Of a stretch of DNA of 44,351 bases, positions 1 to 7,772 are shown in pieces. This stretch comes from Gammaproteobacteria bacterium (GTDB lineage: Bacteria > Pseudomonadota > Gammaproteobacteria > Pseudomonadales > Azotimanducaceae): the NCBI GenBank assembly GCA_012960535.1, contig DUBB01000002.1, positions 129,866 through 174,216 on the forward strand, in the 5' to 3' direction. The translations under genes and the position numbers were made by a program. The notes under the pieces were generated by a model, which did no database searches, was not told the origin of the DNA, and saw nothing but the letters and a program-made list of their open reading frames with translations. Position 1 is the first letter of the stretch. Each line of letters opens with the position of its first letter.

Positions 1-102
1 GAGCCTTCAGCTTTAAGGAGCCTTCAGCTTCAGGGAGCCTTCAGCTTTAAGGAGCTTTTAGCTTTAAGGAGCTTTAAGCTTTAAGCAGTTTTTTGCTTTA
101 AA
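1..102. repeat. 17-bp tandem repeat array at window edge
   Basis: Six consecutive 17-bp units of the form GAGCCTTCAGCTTTAAG begin at positions 1, 18, 35, 52, 69 and 86. The first five are close copies and the sixth is degenerate. The array begins at the first base, so it may continue outside the window. It runs straight into the AGGAGGT ribosome binding site (103-109) of the following amidohydrolase gene, so it lies in the 5' leader or promoter zone of that gene. Confidence 0.9.
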
Positions 103-115
103 AGGAGGTAGTGCA

Positions 116-1120
116 ATGACCATAGGGACACAGCAATGGCTAGATCAGGTGACTGAGGATGTCATAGATCCGGATAGGCCTATTTGTGATCCTCACCACC
201 ATCTGTGGGATCACGCTAACAGTCGTTATCTACTGGACCAACTGTTTCTTGATTTGAGAAGTGGTCATCGCATCGTGAGTACGGTTTTTGTTGAATGTGC
301 CAGCATGTATCGGGCGGGAACGATTGAAGCCATGCAACCGCTGGGGGAAACTGAGTTTGTCAATGGTATCGCCGCCATGTCAGCCAGTGGTCAATATGGC
401 GAAGCAAGGGTCTGTGCGGGTATTGTCGGCTATGCTGACCTTACCTTAGGCCATGAAGTGGGTGCAGTTCTGGATGAACACCTACGTCTCAGCGATCGAT
501 TCAGAGGTATCAGGCACGCGGTTGGCTGGGATGCCAGTCCCCAGATAAGAAACTCTCATACTAACCCGAGTGAGCGGCTTCTTTCTGATGAACGTTTCCT
601 GAAAGGGTTTTCTGAACTGGCCAAGCGAGGCTTGTCATTTGATGCCTGGCTTTATCATCCGCAGCTGGAGGAGTTGATTGTGCTCGCGGATCTTTTTGAG
701 GATACCATCATTATACTTGATCATTTTGGCGGGCCCCTGGGCATCGGTCCCTATGCGAATCAGCGCCCAATAATATTCGAGCAATGGAAAAAAGACATTA
801 AGGCATTGGCCAAGCGGGCTAATGTGGTTGCTAAGTTAGGTGGCTTGGTTATGCCGATTAATGGTTTTGATTTTCATAAAAGAGATCTTCCAGCGACTTC
901 AGATGAGTTGGTGGCGTCAACAGAGGCGTATTATCGTTATATGATTGATGCCTTCGGCGCAGATCGCTGCATGTTCGAAAGTAACTTCCCGGTGGATAAG
1001 CAGAGTTGCTCCTATGCCGTGTTATGGAATGCTTTCAAGAAAATGGTTGCCGATGGCTCGGAAAGTGAAAAAAACTGTTTGTTCCATGAAACAGCCAGTC
1101 GGAGCTACCGAATCTCCTGA
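116..1120 (+). CDS. Amidohydrolase-family metal-dependent hydrolase (COG3618-like)
   Basis: A 334-residue protein of the amidohydrolase 2 superfamily, a TIM-barrel metal hydrolase group that includes lactonases and decarboxylases. Visible signs are the N-terminal DPHHHLWD motif near residue 25, which supplies metal-binding histidines, a mid-protein ILDHFGGP motif and a C-terminal RCMFESNFPVDK motif where the family has its last metal or acid residue. The ATG at 116 is preceded by a near-perfect AGGAGGT at 103-109, so the start is well supported. The substrate is unknown. A second, distinct amidohydrolase lies at 36050-37216. The 3' end overlaps the convergent amidase gene by 99 bp. Confidence 0.87.
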   Translation: MTIGTQQWLDQVTEDVIDPDRPICDPHHHLWDHANSRYLLDQLFLDLRSGHRIVSTVFVECASMYRAGTIEAMQPLGETEFVNGIAAMSASGQYGEARVCAGIVGYADLTLGHEVGAVLDEHLRLSDRFRGIRHAVGWDASPQIRNSHTNPSERLLSDERFLKGFSELAKRGLSFDAWLYHPQLEELIVLADLFEDTIIILDHFGGPLGIGPYANQRPIIFEQWKKDIKALAKRANVVAKLGGLVMPINGFDFHKRDLPATSDELVASTEAYYRYMIDAFGADRCMFESNFPVDKQSCSYAVLWNAFKKMVADGSESEKNCLFHETASRSYRIS

Positions 1121-2074
1121 CATCTGAGCTATGTAGGCTGGCTGCCAGCCATATTCCAGCAATAAATCTCTGAGAAGTTCATTGCGATATCGTTCGATGA
1201 GTGCAAATAAAATTGCAGCGGATTCGGCATCAAATAAACCAGACGGTTTATGCTGGCGAAAGTGAAACTGAAAAGCCCTGACAGCCAGTCGAGATTGCAA
1301 ATCGTTTCTACCGGTCACATCTATGAGATAACCATAGGTTTTGAGTGCTTTTTGAAGAAGCGCCAGGGGCGGTGGGATGAATTCAAATTGTTTTTGGTAA
1401 GTCAATGTTGTCTGCGGGTCAGGCCATGGACCGATACCTACATTATGTAACTTCTCCCAGGGGAACAAAGGGCCCGGGTCAACTTTTCTATCAGGTGCAA
1501 TGTCAGCATGACCTACTATATTGACGCTGGCGATATCGGTATGTCTGGCCAGGATATCCTTCAGAAGCTTTACAACTAGTTCTATCTGCACCTCTGGGTA
1601 GGCCTTGAACCGGCAATCCTGAAGGTCTGGCAGATTATTGTCGTCTTGGGATTTGACGCCTATAGCTGCTGTGCAAAAGGAGGTATTGACAATTTCGATA
1701 CCAACTGAACTGTCATTAAGTCTCTTCTCACCGTGCCAGTAACTCTTTCCAGCGTGCCAGGCACGCTGTGTTTCAGCGACCAGTTGGTAGGGCATTAGTT
1801 TTTTCCGTGGGTAAGTGGCGTCATTGGGAGATGGGATTAGATAGTGTGAACTCACTGGCCTGTCCGAGGTCTGGGTCAGGGTTTTGAGGGATTCGGAGAA
1901 GTTTTCCGTCGTAAAATGAATAACAATGTACCTGACCCGACTGTTCTGATTGATTGACTCGTTCCTGATGATGTTGTTCTGGGCACATCCATCGAGTAGT
2001 GCAAGGCAGGCTAATAGCCTCATTATCGATTGCATCTTTGTTCGCATGAGGCGTTCTTTTAGGCTCATGTACAT
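1022..2074 (-). CDS. N-acetylmuramoyl-L-alanine amidase, AmiD-like, with peptidoglycan-binding domain
   Basis: A protein of up to 350 residues with an N-terminal hydrophobic segment ending LLDGC, a plausible lipobox though Asp at -2 is unusual, so it is probably an outer-membrane lipoprotein. The amidase_2 domain shows VIHFT, AWHAG, GIEIVN and GHADIAPDRKVDPG, which carry the zinc ligands and catalytic residues of the AmiD/AmpD family. A C-terminal helical part (LLQKALKTYGY and onward) resembles a PG-binding_1 domain. It cleaves the amide bond between MurNAc and the stem peptide during wall recycling. The start is uncertain: ATGs at 2074, 2068 and 2047 all lack a good Shine-Dalgarno, and 2047 gives the most typical lipoprotein signal. 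The last 33 or so residues are antisense to the amidohydrolase gene and lie beyond the usual domain end. Confidence 0.87.
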   Translation of the reverse strand: MYMSLKERLMRTKMQSIMRLLACLALLDGCAQNNIIRNESINQNSRVRYIVIHFTTENFSESLKTLTQTSDRPVSSHYLIPSPNDATYPRKKLMPYQLVAETQRAWHAGKSYWHGEKRLNDSSVGIEIVNTSFCTAAIGVKSQDDNNLPDLQDCRFKAYPEVQIELVVKLLKDILARHTDIASVNIVGHADIAPDRKVDPGPLFPWEKLHNVGIGPWPDPQTTLTYQKQFEFIPPPLALLQKALKTYGYLIDVTGRNDLQSRLAVRAFQFHFRQHKPSGLFDAESAAILFALIERYRNELLRDLLLEYGWQPAYIAQMSGDSVAPTGCFMEQTVFFTFRAIGNHFLESIP

Positions 2075-2383
2075 AGGAACTTACTACTTAAGGTTATGTT
2101 TTCGGGTCCTATATTATAGGAATTTGTATCATCGGGGTTGTATTGTTAAAGCTGTTATTTTTTTTGACCCTGCTGATAAAACGTAAAACAACTGGGGTGG
2201 GTAACAGAATATCAAGGGTTAATGGCCCTGTTCGAGGGCAGATTCAAATCAACAGGGAATGAGATGCATTCCTGGGGATCGCGAGCACAATTATCGTGGG
2301 AACTGCTCTGATAGTGCCATTTAGATTCAAAATGATACTATTTTTCAATATAAATTTCTTTTAATAAATGCTCTTTAAATCCT

Positions 2384-2410
2384 TTGGAAATTATTTCGAT
2401 GTGCTAGGAT
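2384..2410 (+). promoter_or_regulatory. Candidate promoter for the 110-aa membrane protein
   Basis: The 416-base gap 2075-2490 holds no credible gene. Within an AT-rich stretch there is TTGGAA (2384-2389) followed by TAGGAT (2405-2410), spacer 15, or alternatively GATATA (2408-2413), spacer 18. Either could be a sigma-70 promoter for the gene starting at 2491. A purine-rich GGAGGAAGG at about 2432-2440 has no start codon at a suitable distance. Read by eye only. Confidence 0.3.
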
Positions 2411-2490
2411 ATAGGAATGTGAAAATCAATTGGAGGAAGGTAAGCCAACTGATACGCATTGACAATAACAATAAATAAAAGGGAAGTATT

Positions 2491-2823
2491 ATGAAAACGG
2501 ATCAAATCCTTATGATAGTCGGGGTACTAGCAGCAATTGGAGCTGCCTTGGCACCTGATGCAATTGCGTATTGGGGCTTGGCTTTATTGGTAATTGGCTT
2601 GGCAAGTGGTTTCATGGGTGATGCCCTAGATATGGCATCGCGAATGGCCATGACGGTAGCAGCTGTCGCATTGCCTACCATTGCAGATGGGCTTGATACC
2701 ATACCTGCTGTAGGCGCTCAGTTGAATGGCATCATTGACAACTTTGCATTGGTTATAGGTGGTGTTGTAATTTGGAACTTCGTGCTAGTCGTTAAAGACA
2801 GGGTAATGCCAGCAGGCGAGTAG
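2491..2823 (+). CDS. Small hydrophobic membrane protein, function unknown
   Basis: A 110-residue protein that I do not recognise. It has two hydrophobic segments near the N terminus (about residues 5-25 and 27-45), an amphipathic middle rich in Ala, Met and Asp, and a third hydrophobic segment at about residues 83-102, followed by a short charged tail. There is no signal cleavage site and no metal or catalytic motif. The ATG is preceded by AAGGGAAG, a fair ribosome binding site. It is monocistronic: an AT-rich promoter region lies upstream and a strong hairpin terminator starts 50 bases after the stop. Its size and layout resemble a holin-like or stress-related inner-membrane protein, but that is only a resemblance. 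Confidence 0.7.
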   Translation: MKTDQILMIVGVLAAIGAALAPDAIAYWGLALLVIGLASGFMGDALDMASRMAMTVAAVALPTIADGLDTIPAVGAQLNGIIDNFALVIGGVVIWNFVLVVKDRVMPAGE

Positions 2824-2873
2824 CCCAATCTCGATTGACTGTACCCGCAGTCTATCGTGGGTACCTTAGATTG

Positions 2874-2914
2874 ATAGTAGGCCGGATAACTGTCCGGCCT
2901 ACTATTTGTTGTTA
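2874..2914 (+). terminator. Rho-independent terminator after the small membrane protein
   Basis: A perfect 13-bp stem, ATAGTAGGCCGGA (2874-2886) with TCCGGCCTACTAT (2893-2905), encloses a six-base loop and is followed by a T-rich tract TTGTTGTTA. A smaller 6-bp inverted repeat, GTACCC/GGGTAC, lies just upstream at 2841-2864. It is well placed to end the 2491-2823 transcript. Confidence 0.8.
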
Positions 2915-3236
2915 GCATAGTAGATACAGATATCAGTTTTTGAACTGCTATTCGTGTAACTGTTAATCGTGTAATGGTCACTGTGGCCTTGTGATAAGGC
3001 TTGCCATCAATGCTGAAATTCGAAGGGTCGGGTACTGACCCAGTCCAGATCCAATAGCGATACATACGCTTTGTTAATCACGCATTTAACCGCCCCATTA
3101 CGCTGCAGCCGATTTCCCATCGGCTAAGCTGAAAAACCCTGATAACACATTGACGTTACCTCCAGCGCAGCGCCACCCTGAATAGAGTTAAATCCCGGAA
3201 GCGCTTGTTCTGTAGAGTGATGAGAAGGATTGAACG
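2915..3236. other. Intergenic region, no gene recognised
   Basis: No ORF here has coding character. A 7-bp inverted repeat, AGCCGAT/ATCGGCT, lies at 3107-3125 without a T tract. AGAAGGA at 3223-3229 is the likely ribosome binding site of the cytochrome b561 gene. No clear promoter was found by eye. Confidence 0.4.
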
Positions 3237-3785
3237 ATTAATTATCTGAATTCCAGGACTCGGTTTGGGTTGTTAGCCATTATCCATCACTGGCTAACAG
3301 TCTGTCTGGTCGTTGGATTGTTTGCGATCGGTATTTATATGGTGGAATTGAGTTACTACGATCCGCTTTCAAGGCGGTTACCCGATCTGCACCGAAGTAT
3401 TGGCATCCTGCTTGCGGTAGTGCTCGTATTTGACTTTGTTTCACGATTGCTGCAGGTCAGCCCGGGTGTTTTGTCGTCACACAGCCTTGCTGAACTCCGG
3501 CTGGCAAAAACAGTTCGTTGGATATTACGCCTGCTGATAGGGCTAGTGGTTATATCTGGCTATTTAATCTCGACTGCCAAAGGCGCATCCATCCCGGTAT
3601 TTGAATGGTTTTCCGTCCCAGCTACCATCACATTTATTCCTGACCAGGAAGATGTAGCGGGCCTGGCACATATGTTATTGGCCTACCTGTTAGTTTTTAT
3701 TGCAGCAGGGCATGCCAGCGCAGCTATCAAGCACCACTTCATTGATAAAGACACGACCTTAAAGCGCATGTTCAGATTTGACTGA
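3237..3785 (+). CDS. Cytochrome b561 family protein, probable non-standard start
   Basis: A four-helix diheme inner-membrane cytochrome of the CybB/b561 family, which moves electrons between quinol and other carriers. Histidines suited to heme ligation occur in HHW near the N terminus, LHRS at the start of helix 2, LAHM before helix 4 and AGHASAAIKHHF in the last helix region. The usual call would start at TTG 3270, but the in-frame residues before it (LNSRTRFGLLAIIHHWL) match the family's conserved N terminus, so translation must begin upstream. In that extension the only plausible codons after the in-frame TGA at 3231 are ATT 3237, seven bases after AGAAGGA, and CTG 3246. I place it at ATT, giving 182 residues. 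Function is confident; the start is not. Confidence 0.82.
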   Translation: MNYLNSRTRFGLLAIIHHWLTVCLVVGLFAIGIYMVELSYYDPLSRRLPDLHRSIGILLAVVLVFDFVSRLLQVSPGVLSSHSLAELRLAKTVRWILRLLIGLVVISGYLISTAKGASIPVFEWFSVPATITFIPDQEDVAGLAHMLLAYLLVFIAAGHASAAIKHHFIDKDTTLKRMFRFD

Positions 3786-4110
3786 TGATGGTCACCCTGC
3801 TCAGTAATAGCAGATAAGTTGTACTGACTTTTTCACGGTGGTTCGATTATTAACAACAGGTGGGTCAGTGTAAAAACGGCCTTGATCCGACGCGGTTAAA
3901 GCGCAGGATTTACCTCTCTATTTGTACCAGCTTCTATTATGTTGAGTTACTTATTGGAATTATCCGATCTGCTGTGAGGTCATCGGACAACCAGCCTAAC
4001 TGAGGATGCTGGTAAGCTTTGTCCTGGAGGGTGATGTGCTTGAAGCATTGCCTTATCGACCCAGATGTAGGATAAATCCCGTAATAGTCATTAAAATAAA
4101 GAGCTTTGTT
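3786..4110. other. Intergenic region, no gene recognised
   Basis: This 325-base stretch lies between cytochrome b561 and the glutathione S-transferase. The reading frame of the transferase is open back to 4006, but residues before the methionine at 4111 do not resemble the family, so I treat them as leader. No clear terminator hairpin with a T tract and no convincing promoter were seen. Confidence 0.4.
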
Positions 4111-4713
4111 ATGCATCTATATACCCAATCCACATCGCCCAATGGCAGGCGGGTCGCCGTTGTTTTAAAAGAAAAGGGCTTAAGTTTGCCAACCACTGAG
4201 ATCGATCTGCGTGCCGGGGAAAACCTTCTAGACGAGTTCACTGCCAGGAATCCCATTGGTCGAGTACCGGTTCTGGAGACCGATTCAGGCTTGTATCTGT
4301 CTGAAAGTATCGCTATATCGCGTTATCTGGAGTCTTTGGTCAGCGAGCCTAATCTATTCGGTCGTACTGGCGAAGAGCAGGCCAGGATAGAAATGTGGAA
4401 TCGGCGGGCGGAATTGAATTTGATGATGCCGGTGGCGCAGGCGTTCAGAAACTTAACTGGGATATTCAAAGATCGAGAGAAGCTATCGAAAGAGTGGGGA
4501 GAGATCAGTGCCGAAGTGGCCAGGGATACAGTCCACGTATTTGATGAACAGCTGGCTGGCTCAGCTTATATCGCAGGAGATACCTTTTCAGTGGCTGATA
4601 TTACCCTGGCATTGACCCTGACTTTTGCCAGGGCAGTCGGTCAGGATCTCCTGCAACTGCCGCATCTGGTGAGCTGGCATGACAAGGTTTCTTCAAGGGA
4701 TAGCTTTACTTAA
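4111..4713 (+). CDS. Glutathione S-transferase
   Basis: A 200-residue cytosolic GST. The N-terminal thioredoxin-like domain opens MHLYTQSTSPNGRRV, with Ser/Asn in the usual activation region, then RNPIGRVPVLE carrying the cis-proline that contacts glutathione, and the LSESIAISRYLE segment that binds the gamma-glutamyl group. The C-terminal all-helical domain contains AGDTFSVADITLA, the conserved N-capping box. The ATG at 4111 is chosen because homology begins exactly there. It likely conjugates or isomerises electrophilic or aromatic intermediates, which fits the catabolic surroundings, though it is not in an operon with them. Confidence 0.9.
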   Translation: MHLYTQSTSPNGRRVAVVLKEKGLSLPTTEIDLRAGENLLDEFTARNPIGRVPVLETDSGLYLSESIAISRYLESLVSEPNLFGRTGEEQARIEMWNRRAELNLMMPVAQAFRNLTGIFKDREKLSKEWGEISAEVARDTVHVFDEQLAGSAYIAGDTFSVADITLALTLTFARAVGQDLLQLPHLVSWHDKVSSRDSFT

Positions 4714-5104
4714 TAGTCATATAGATAGCACTGTCTTGTATGACCTGTGAATCGGTGAGGCCCTGTTGCCTGCGTAGTTTTAAGTAGCGACTGTGCTGTT
4801 ATTGTCGCTGGGTTCACCCCTCGGTTCCGACTCAGACAGTTCATCTGACCTGCTGTCACTTACGCCTAAGCAATGACCAGAGCCTGCCTTGTGGAAAAGC
4901 CCGAACGGAGGATGCACCAGCAGGCGGCAAGACTGAAGTGACCCTGGGAGCTGCTTAATATGGAGGCCAGAAAATTAACTTGGATCGGCCCCTTTTGAGG
5001 CATTAGTGACTGCCATTGGAGCCGCCTGGCGGATTCATTTGTCTATGGTGAAGTAGCCTTGTCTTGTGCTAGGGTATAAACACTAAAACCAGACGAGGTT
5101 GAGT
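4714..5104. other. Intergenic region upstream of the diiron operon
   Basis: No gene recognised in 391 bases. A 6-bp inverted repeat AGCGAC/GTCGCT lies around 4785-4810 without a T tract. TATAAA at 5075-5080 is a possible -10 box 25 bases before the operon's first ATG, but no -35 lies at a standard distance, which may mean an activator-dependent promoter. The ribosome binding site GAGG is at 5095-5098. Confidence 0.35.
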
Positions 5105-6172
5105 ATGAGCGAAGCAACTGAAATGCCCCGAGAGCATGAGCTTGATACTAGTTGGATGGACAATATGGCAGAGTGGGGAGTCTCCGCGAAGCCAGGTAAG
5201 CGGGGGCTTACACTCGCGGATATTCAAGTGGGTAGTTATGGGGAGCTCCCTAAAGTCAGCGACAACATGACCGGCCGTCCGAGAGGGTCTACTGCCCGCC
5301 CGGAAGCCTATCGAGTAGGTGCCTACCAGGTCCACACGCTTTCTGAAATATGGCTTGAAAATGCTGAATATCTATACGAGGAGGCACTGCAACGGCAGTG
5401 GAGTTCCGCCACAGATATTCCCTGGCATACTTTGAAACCGTTACCGGATGACGTTGAAGAAGCAGAATGCCTGCTATGCACCTTTTTTAATGAAGTGGAA
5501 TTTGTGGCTGGCGATGTTCCAGCTCGGTGGATAGCCAGAACAACGCCGGATTATCTGGAAGCTCGTAATGTACTCAGCGCACAGGTCATGGATGAAGCCA
5601 GGCACATGGATGTCTTTCGTAAACGAGCACTGGCCAACGGCGGCGGTTTGATGCGTATGTCAGGTGCCACATCAGGATTTGTTGGCAGCATCGATCTTGC
5701 CAGGGACTTTACAGAAATGTCCACCCGGCTTCATATATCAGGAGAAGGGGCGGTACTGACCATGTTTCGTATGGGTGAGCTTTTTGGCCAGAATGATGCA
5801 GAAAAAACGATGTATCGCCTGTGTGCCCAGGATGAGGCTCGACATGTTGCTTTTGGTGTGATGCATTTGCGTTGTCTGAGTGAAACCGCTCCAGAACGCC
5901 GTGAAGAAATTGAGTGTTATCTCGATGAAGCTGAGGACCAGTTGATGGCAGGGCAGCAGAACCCGGCAGGAAGGCAATCAGAGAGTAGTGAGGCCCTGGC
6001 GGTTCTGCTAGGTGGCGGTATCGAGCACTATGATGAAGGCCATAAAAAGTTACTGGTCATTCGTCGGCGCCAGCTCAAGGAGTATATGAAGCGGGTAATT
6101 AGCGCAGGTTTTGCAGATCGATTTGAAAATGGCCGTTCGCCTGTTCCGGCGCAGTACGCTGCGACTGCCTAG
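5105..6172 (+). CDS. Ferritin-like diiron protein, putative oxygenase catalytic subunit
   Basis: A 355-residue protein with a complete carboxylate-bridged diiron site in a four-helix bundle. Likely ligands are Glu130 or Glu132 (NEVEF), Glu164 and His167 (DEARH), Glu214 (SGEG) and Glu244 and His247 (DEARHVAFG). The double E/DExxH pattern is that of ferritin-like oxygenases. Residues 35-80 form a Gly/Pro/Arg-rich lead-in (GLTLADIQVGSYGELP, GRPRGS) shared with the next gene. ATG 5105 is preferred over TTG 5099 because of GAGG at 5095-5098. It is the first gene of a tight five-gene plus-strand operon. The likely activity is O2-dependent oxidation of an organic substrate, but the substrate is unknown and I know of no characterised close relative. 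Confidence 0.8.
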   Translation: MSEATEMPREHELDTSWMDNMAEWGVSAKPGKRGLTLADIQVGSYGELPKVSDNMTGRPRGSTARPEAYRVGAYQVHTLSEIWLENAEYLYEEALQRQWSSATDIPWHTLKPLPDDVEEAECLLCTFFNEVEFVAGDVPARWIARTTPDYLEARNVLSAQVMDEARHMDVFRKRALANGGGLMRMSGATSGFVGSIDLARDFTEMSTRLHISGEGAVLTMFRMGELFGQNDAEKTMYRLCAQDEARHVAFGVMHLRCLSETAPERREEIECYLDEAEDQLMAGQQNPAGRQSESSEALAVLLGGGIEHYDEGHKKLLVIRRRQLKEYMKRVISAGFADRFENGRSPVPAQYAATA

Positions 6173-6226
6173 AGCGAAATATAATTACTGCAGCATCCTG
6201 CAGGCTAACGTGGATTGAGAAAAACT

Positions 6227-7312
6227 ATGGCGGACAAACTGTCCAGTAAAGCTGCATCTGTTGATCGAGAGTCAAAAATAGTTGACCCAACCAGAGGGGT
6301 TCCTGAACCTAAGTATGAGTGGAGAGGTCTTACCAATGAATGGGATGTCCGGGTAATACCCGGGCCACATGGACTTAGGCTGGGTGATGTCAATGTGGGC
6401 AGTTACGGAGAGGTGCCCGATTATTGGGAAGATCAGACCAGGCGACCTCGTGGCAGTGTAGGCAGGCCCGGCATTCCGCCGTTACCTTATTCTCTAAGAA
6501 GCAAGCACGAGTTGTGGGCCGACTGCTCGGCAGACTTGTATGAAGAAGCCATACAAAGGCGCTGGATACCGGCCACCGAAGTTCCCTGGGATTCTCTTCA
6601 AACGCTCCCAGATGACGTTGAAAAGGCGGTCTGTCAGATGTGCACTGAACTATCTCAGTGTGCGAATACTGAACTGGAAATTATCACCTATTGGCAGGAT
6701 AGAATGTCATATGGTTATTTTGAAGTTAAACAGTACCTGGCAACCGCTACCTTTGACTGTGCACGTCAGCTGGAAGCCCTGAGAAAAAGGGCGCTGTCCA
6801 ACGGTGGAGGGTTAGGTATCGAGAGCCGTGGCCGGGTAAATCGTATCATTCTGGAAAGTAGCGGTGGCTGGACTGAAGCCGTTGTCTATCTGTATCTACT
6901 GCGTGGAACCTATATAACCAGGTTGTTAACCGGCTTGCTAAGTGCCGCTCATAATGAAGCGGAAGCATTCATATACAGTCACATGCTTGAAGATCATGCT
7001 CGTCATCTTACCTACGGATATGATCATCTAAAGTATGCATCGACTCATAAAGATGATGCGAGCCTAATTATGCAGACTCTACTGGCTGTTGGCGAAGCCC
7101 ACATGGCCGCAGAGCTAAAAGAGGGTGTGGTGGGCTCAGCCATGGCTATTATCTTTGGCGGTGGAATTAAGGGTGCAAGAACCTTTGGTATGGAACGCTA
7201 CCTTTTACTGGTTCGGGACTTCATCACTGATTATCTTACTATTTGTCGAGAACTGGGTATTGATCGGGAAAAAACCCTGCATCCCGTGTTTAAGAAATAT
7301 CTGGAGGGTTAG
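6227..7312 (+). CDS. Paralogue of the diiron protein with degenerated metal site, putative non-catalytic partner
   Basis: A 361-residue protein aligning along most of its length with the preceding gene, for example VGSYGEVPDYW, RRPRGSVGRP, LYEEAIQRRW, LPDDVEKA and ALRKRALSNGGGL. The iron ligands are replaced one by one: the first Glu pair becomes Gln144/Ala146, DEARH becomes DCARQ at 177-181, the SGEG glutamate becomes Gly227, and the second DEARH becomes DHARH at 256-260. The frame is intact and the scaffold motifs are kept, so this looks like a maintained pseudoenzyme rather than a decaying gene. A structural or regulatory partner of the upstream subunit is the natural inference. ATG 6227 is used rather than TTG 6215. 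The gap from the previous gene is 54 bases. Confidence 0.8.
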   Translation: MADKLSSKAASVDRESKIVDPTRGVPEPKYEWRGLTNEWDVRVIPGPHGLRLGDVNVGSYGEVPDYWEDQTRRPRGSVGRPGIPPLPYSLRSKHELWADCSADLYEEAIQRRWIPATEVPWDSLQTLPDDVEKAVCQMCTELSQCANTELEIITYWQDRMSYGYFEVKQYLATATFDCARQLEALRKRALSNGGGLGIESRGRVNRIILESSGGWTEAVVYLYLLRGTYITRLLTGLLSAAHNEAEAFIYSHMLEDHARHLTYGYDHLKYASTHKDDASLIMQTLLAVGEAHMAAELKEGVVGSAMAIIFGGGIKGARTFGMERYLLLVRDFITDYLTICRELGIDREKTLHPVFKKYLEG

Positions 7313-7317
7313 TGGTG

Positions 7318-7761
7318 ATGGTTTTTCCTTCGGAAGAATGGTTCCAGCAAGTTCGGGAAGTCTATAATTCAGATCGAGATCTGCATAGTGGCGGTGGTGG
7401 TGCCTGTGACACAACAGCCGGGTTCAGTGTAGGTGAAAACCGATATTTTATTGAATTTTCCGGGCTGGATTGTGCCCAGGTGCGGCAATGCTCAGAGGAG
7501 GACTTAGAGGTCACGGATTTCGTTCTTGAAATGCCCTTGGAAACCTGGCAGGCCATGCTTGAGGATGTACAGAAAAATGGTAAAGCCAGCTCGAACCTGA
7601 CCCTGAACAGTATTGACCTGGAGCTGGAAGAGGGTATCGCCTTCTCGCCAGTTGATGACCAGTACAGACAGGATCTGTTTTATCGTTATAACCAGAACTT
7701 CCAGGATTTTTTTGATGCCTCGTCCCGAGTAGAGACGACTTTTGAAAGCCAAGGGAATTAA
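7318..7761 (+). CDS. Small acidic protein, first of a paralogous pair (possible SCP2-like fold)
   Basis: A 147-residue acidic protein with no signal peptide or membrane segment. RYFIEFSGLDCAQVR followed by VTDFVLEMPLETWQAML recalls the central strand-helix of SCP2 sterol-carrier domains, which have a similar xDFTLxGxxExWxxLL pattern, but the match is weak and made by eye. The same pattern recurs in the next gene (RYLVSFVGFKCNLVR, TDFVVEMTSDQWRRYL), so the two are paralogues. Start choices are GTG 7312, GTG 7315 and ATG 7318 behind GGAGGG at 7302-7307. It begins within a few bases of the upstream stop, implying translational coupling. It may bind a hydrophobic substrate for the diiron pair. 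Confidence 0.7.
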   Translation: MVFPSEEWFQQVREVYNSDRDLHSGGGGACDTTAGFSVGENRYFIEFSGLDCAQVRQCSEEDLEVTDFVLEMPLETWQAMLEDVQKNGKASSNLTLNSIDLELEEGIAFSPVDDQYRQDLFYRYNQNFQDFFDASSRVETTFESQGN

Positions 7762-7772
7762 ATGGAGTGGTC

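Noticed and set aside
1..102. CRISPR array
   Set aside because: Units are contiguous 17-mers without spacers; the same holds for the 14- and 15-bp arrays at 27151 and 11266.
2158..2187. Shared TTTGACCCTGCT near 2163 and 27119 as a repeat element
   Set aside because: Only 12 bases match and the flanks do not align, so chance is a sufficient explanation.
2718..3065. 115-aa minus-strand ORF
   Set aside because: It overlaps the 110-aa membrane gene and its terminator, has low-complexity Thr/Ser composition and no recognisable motif.
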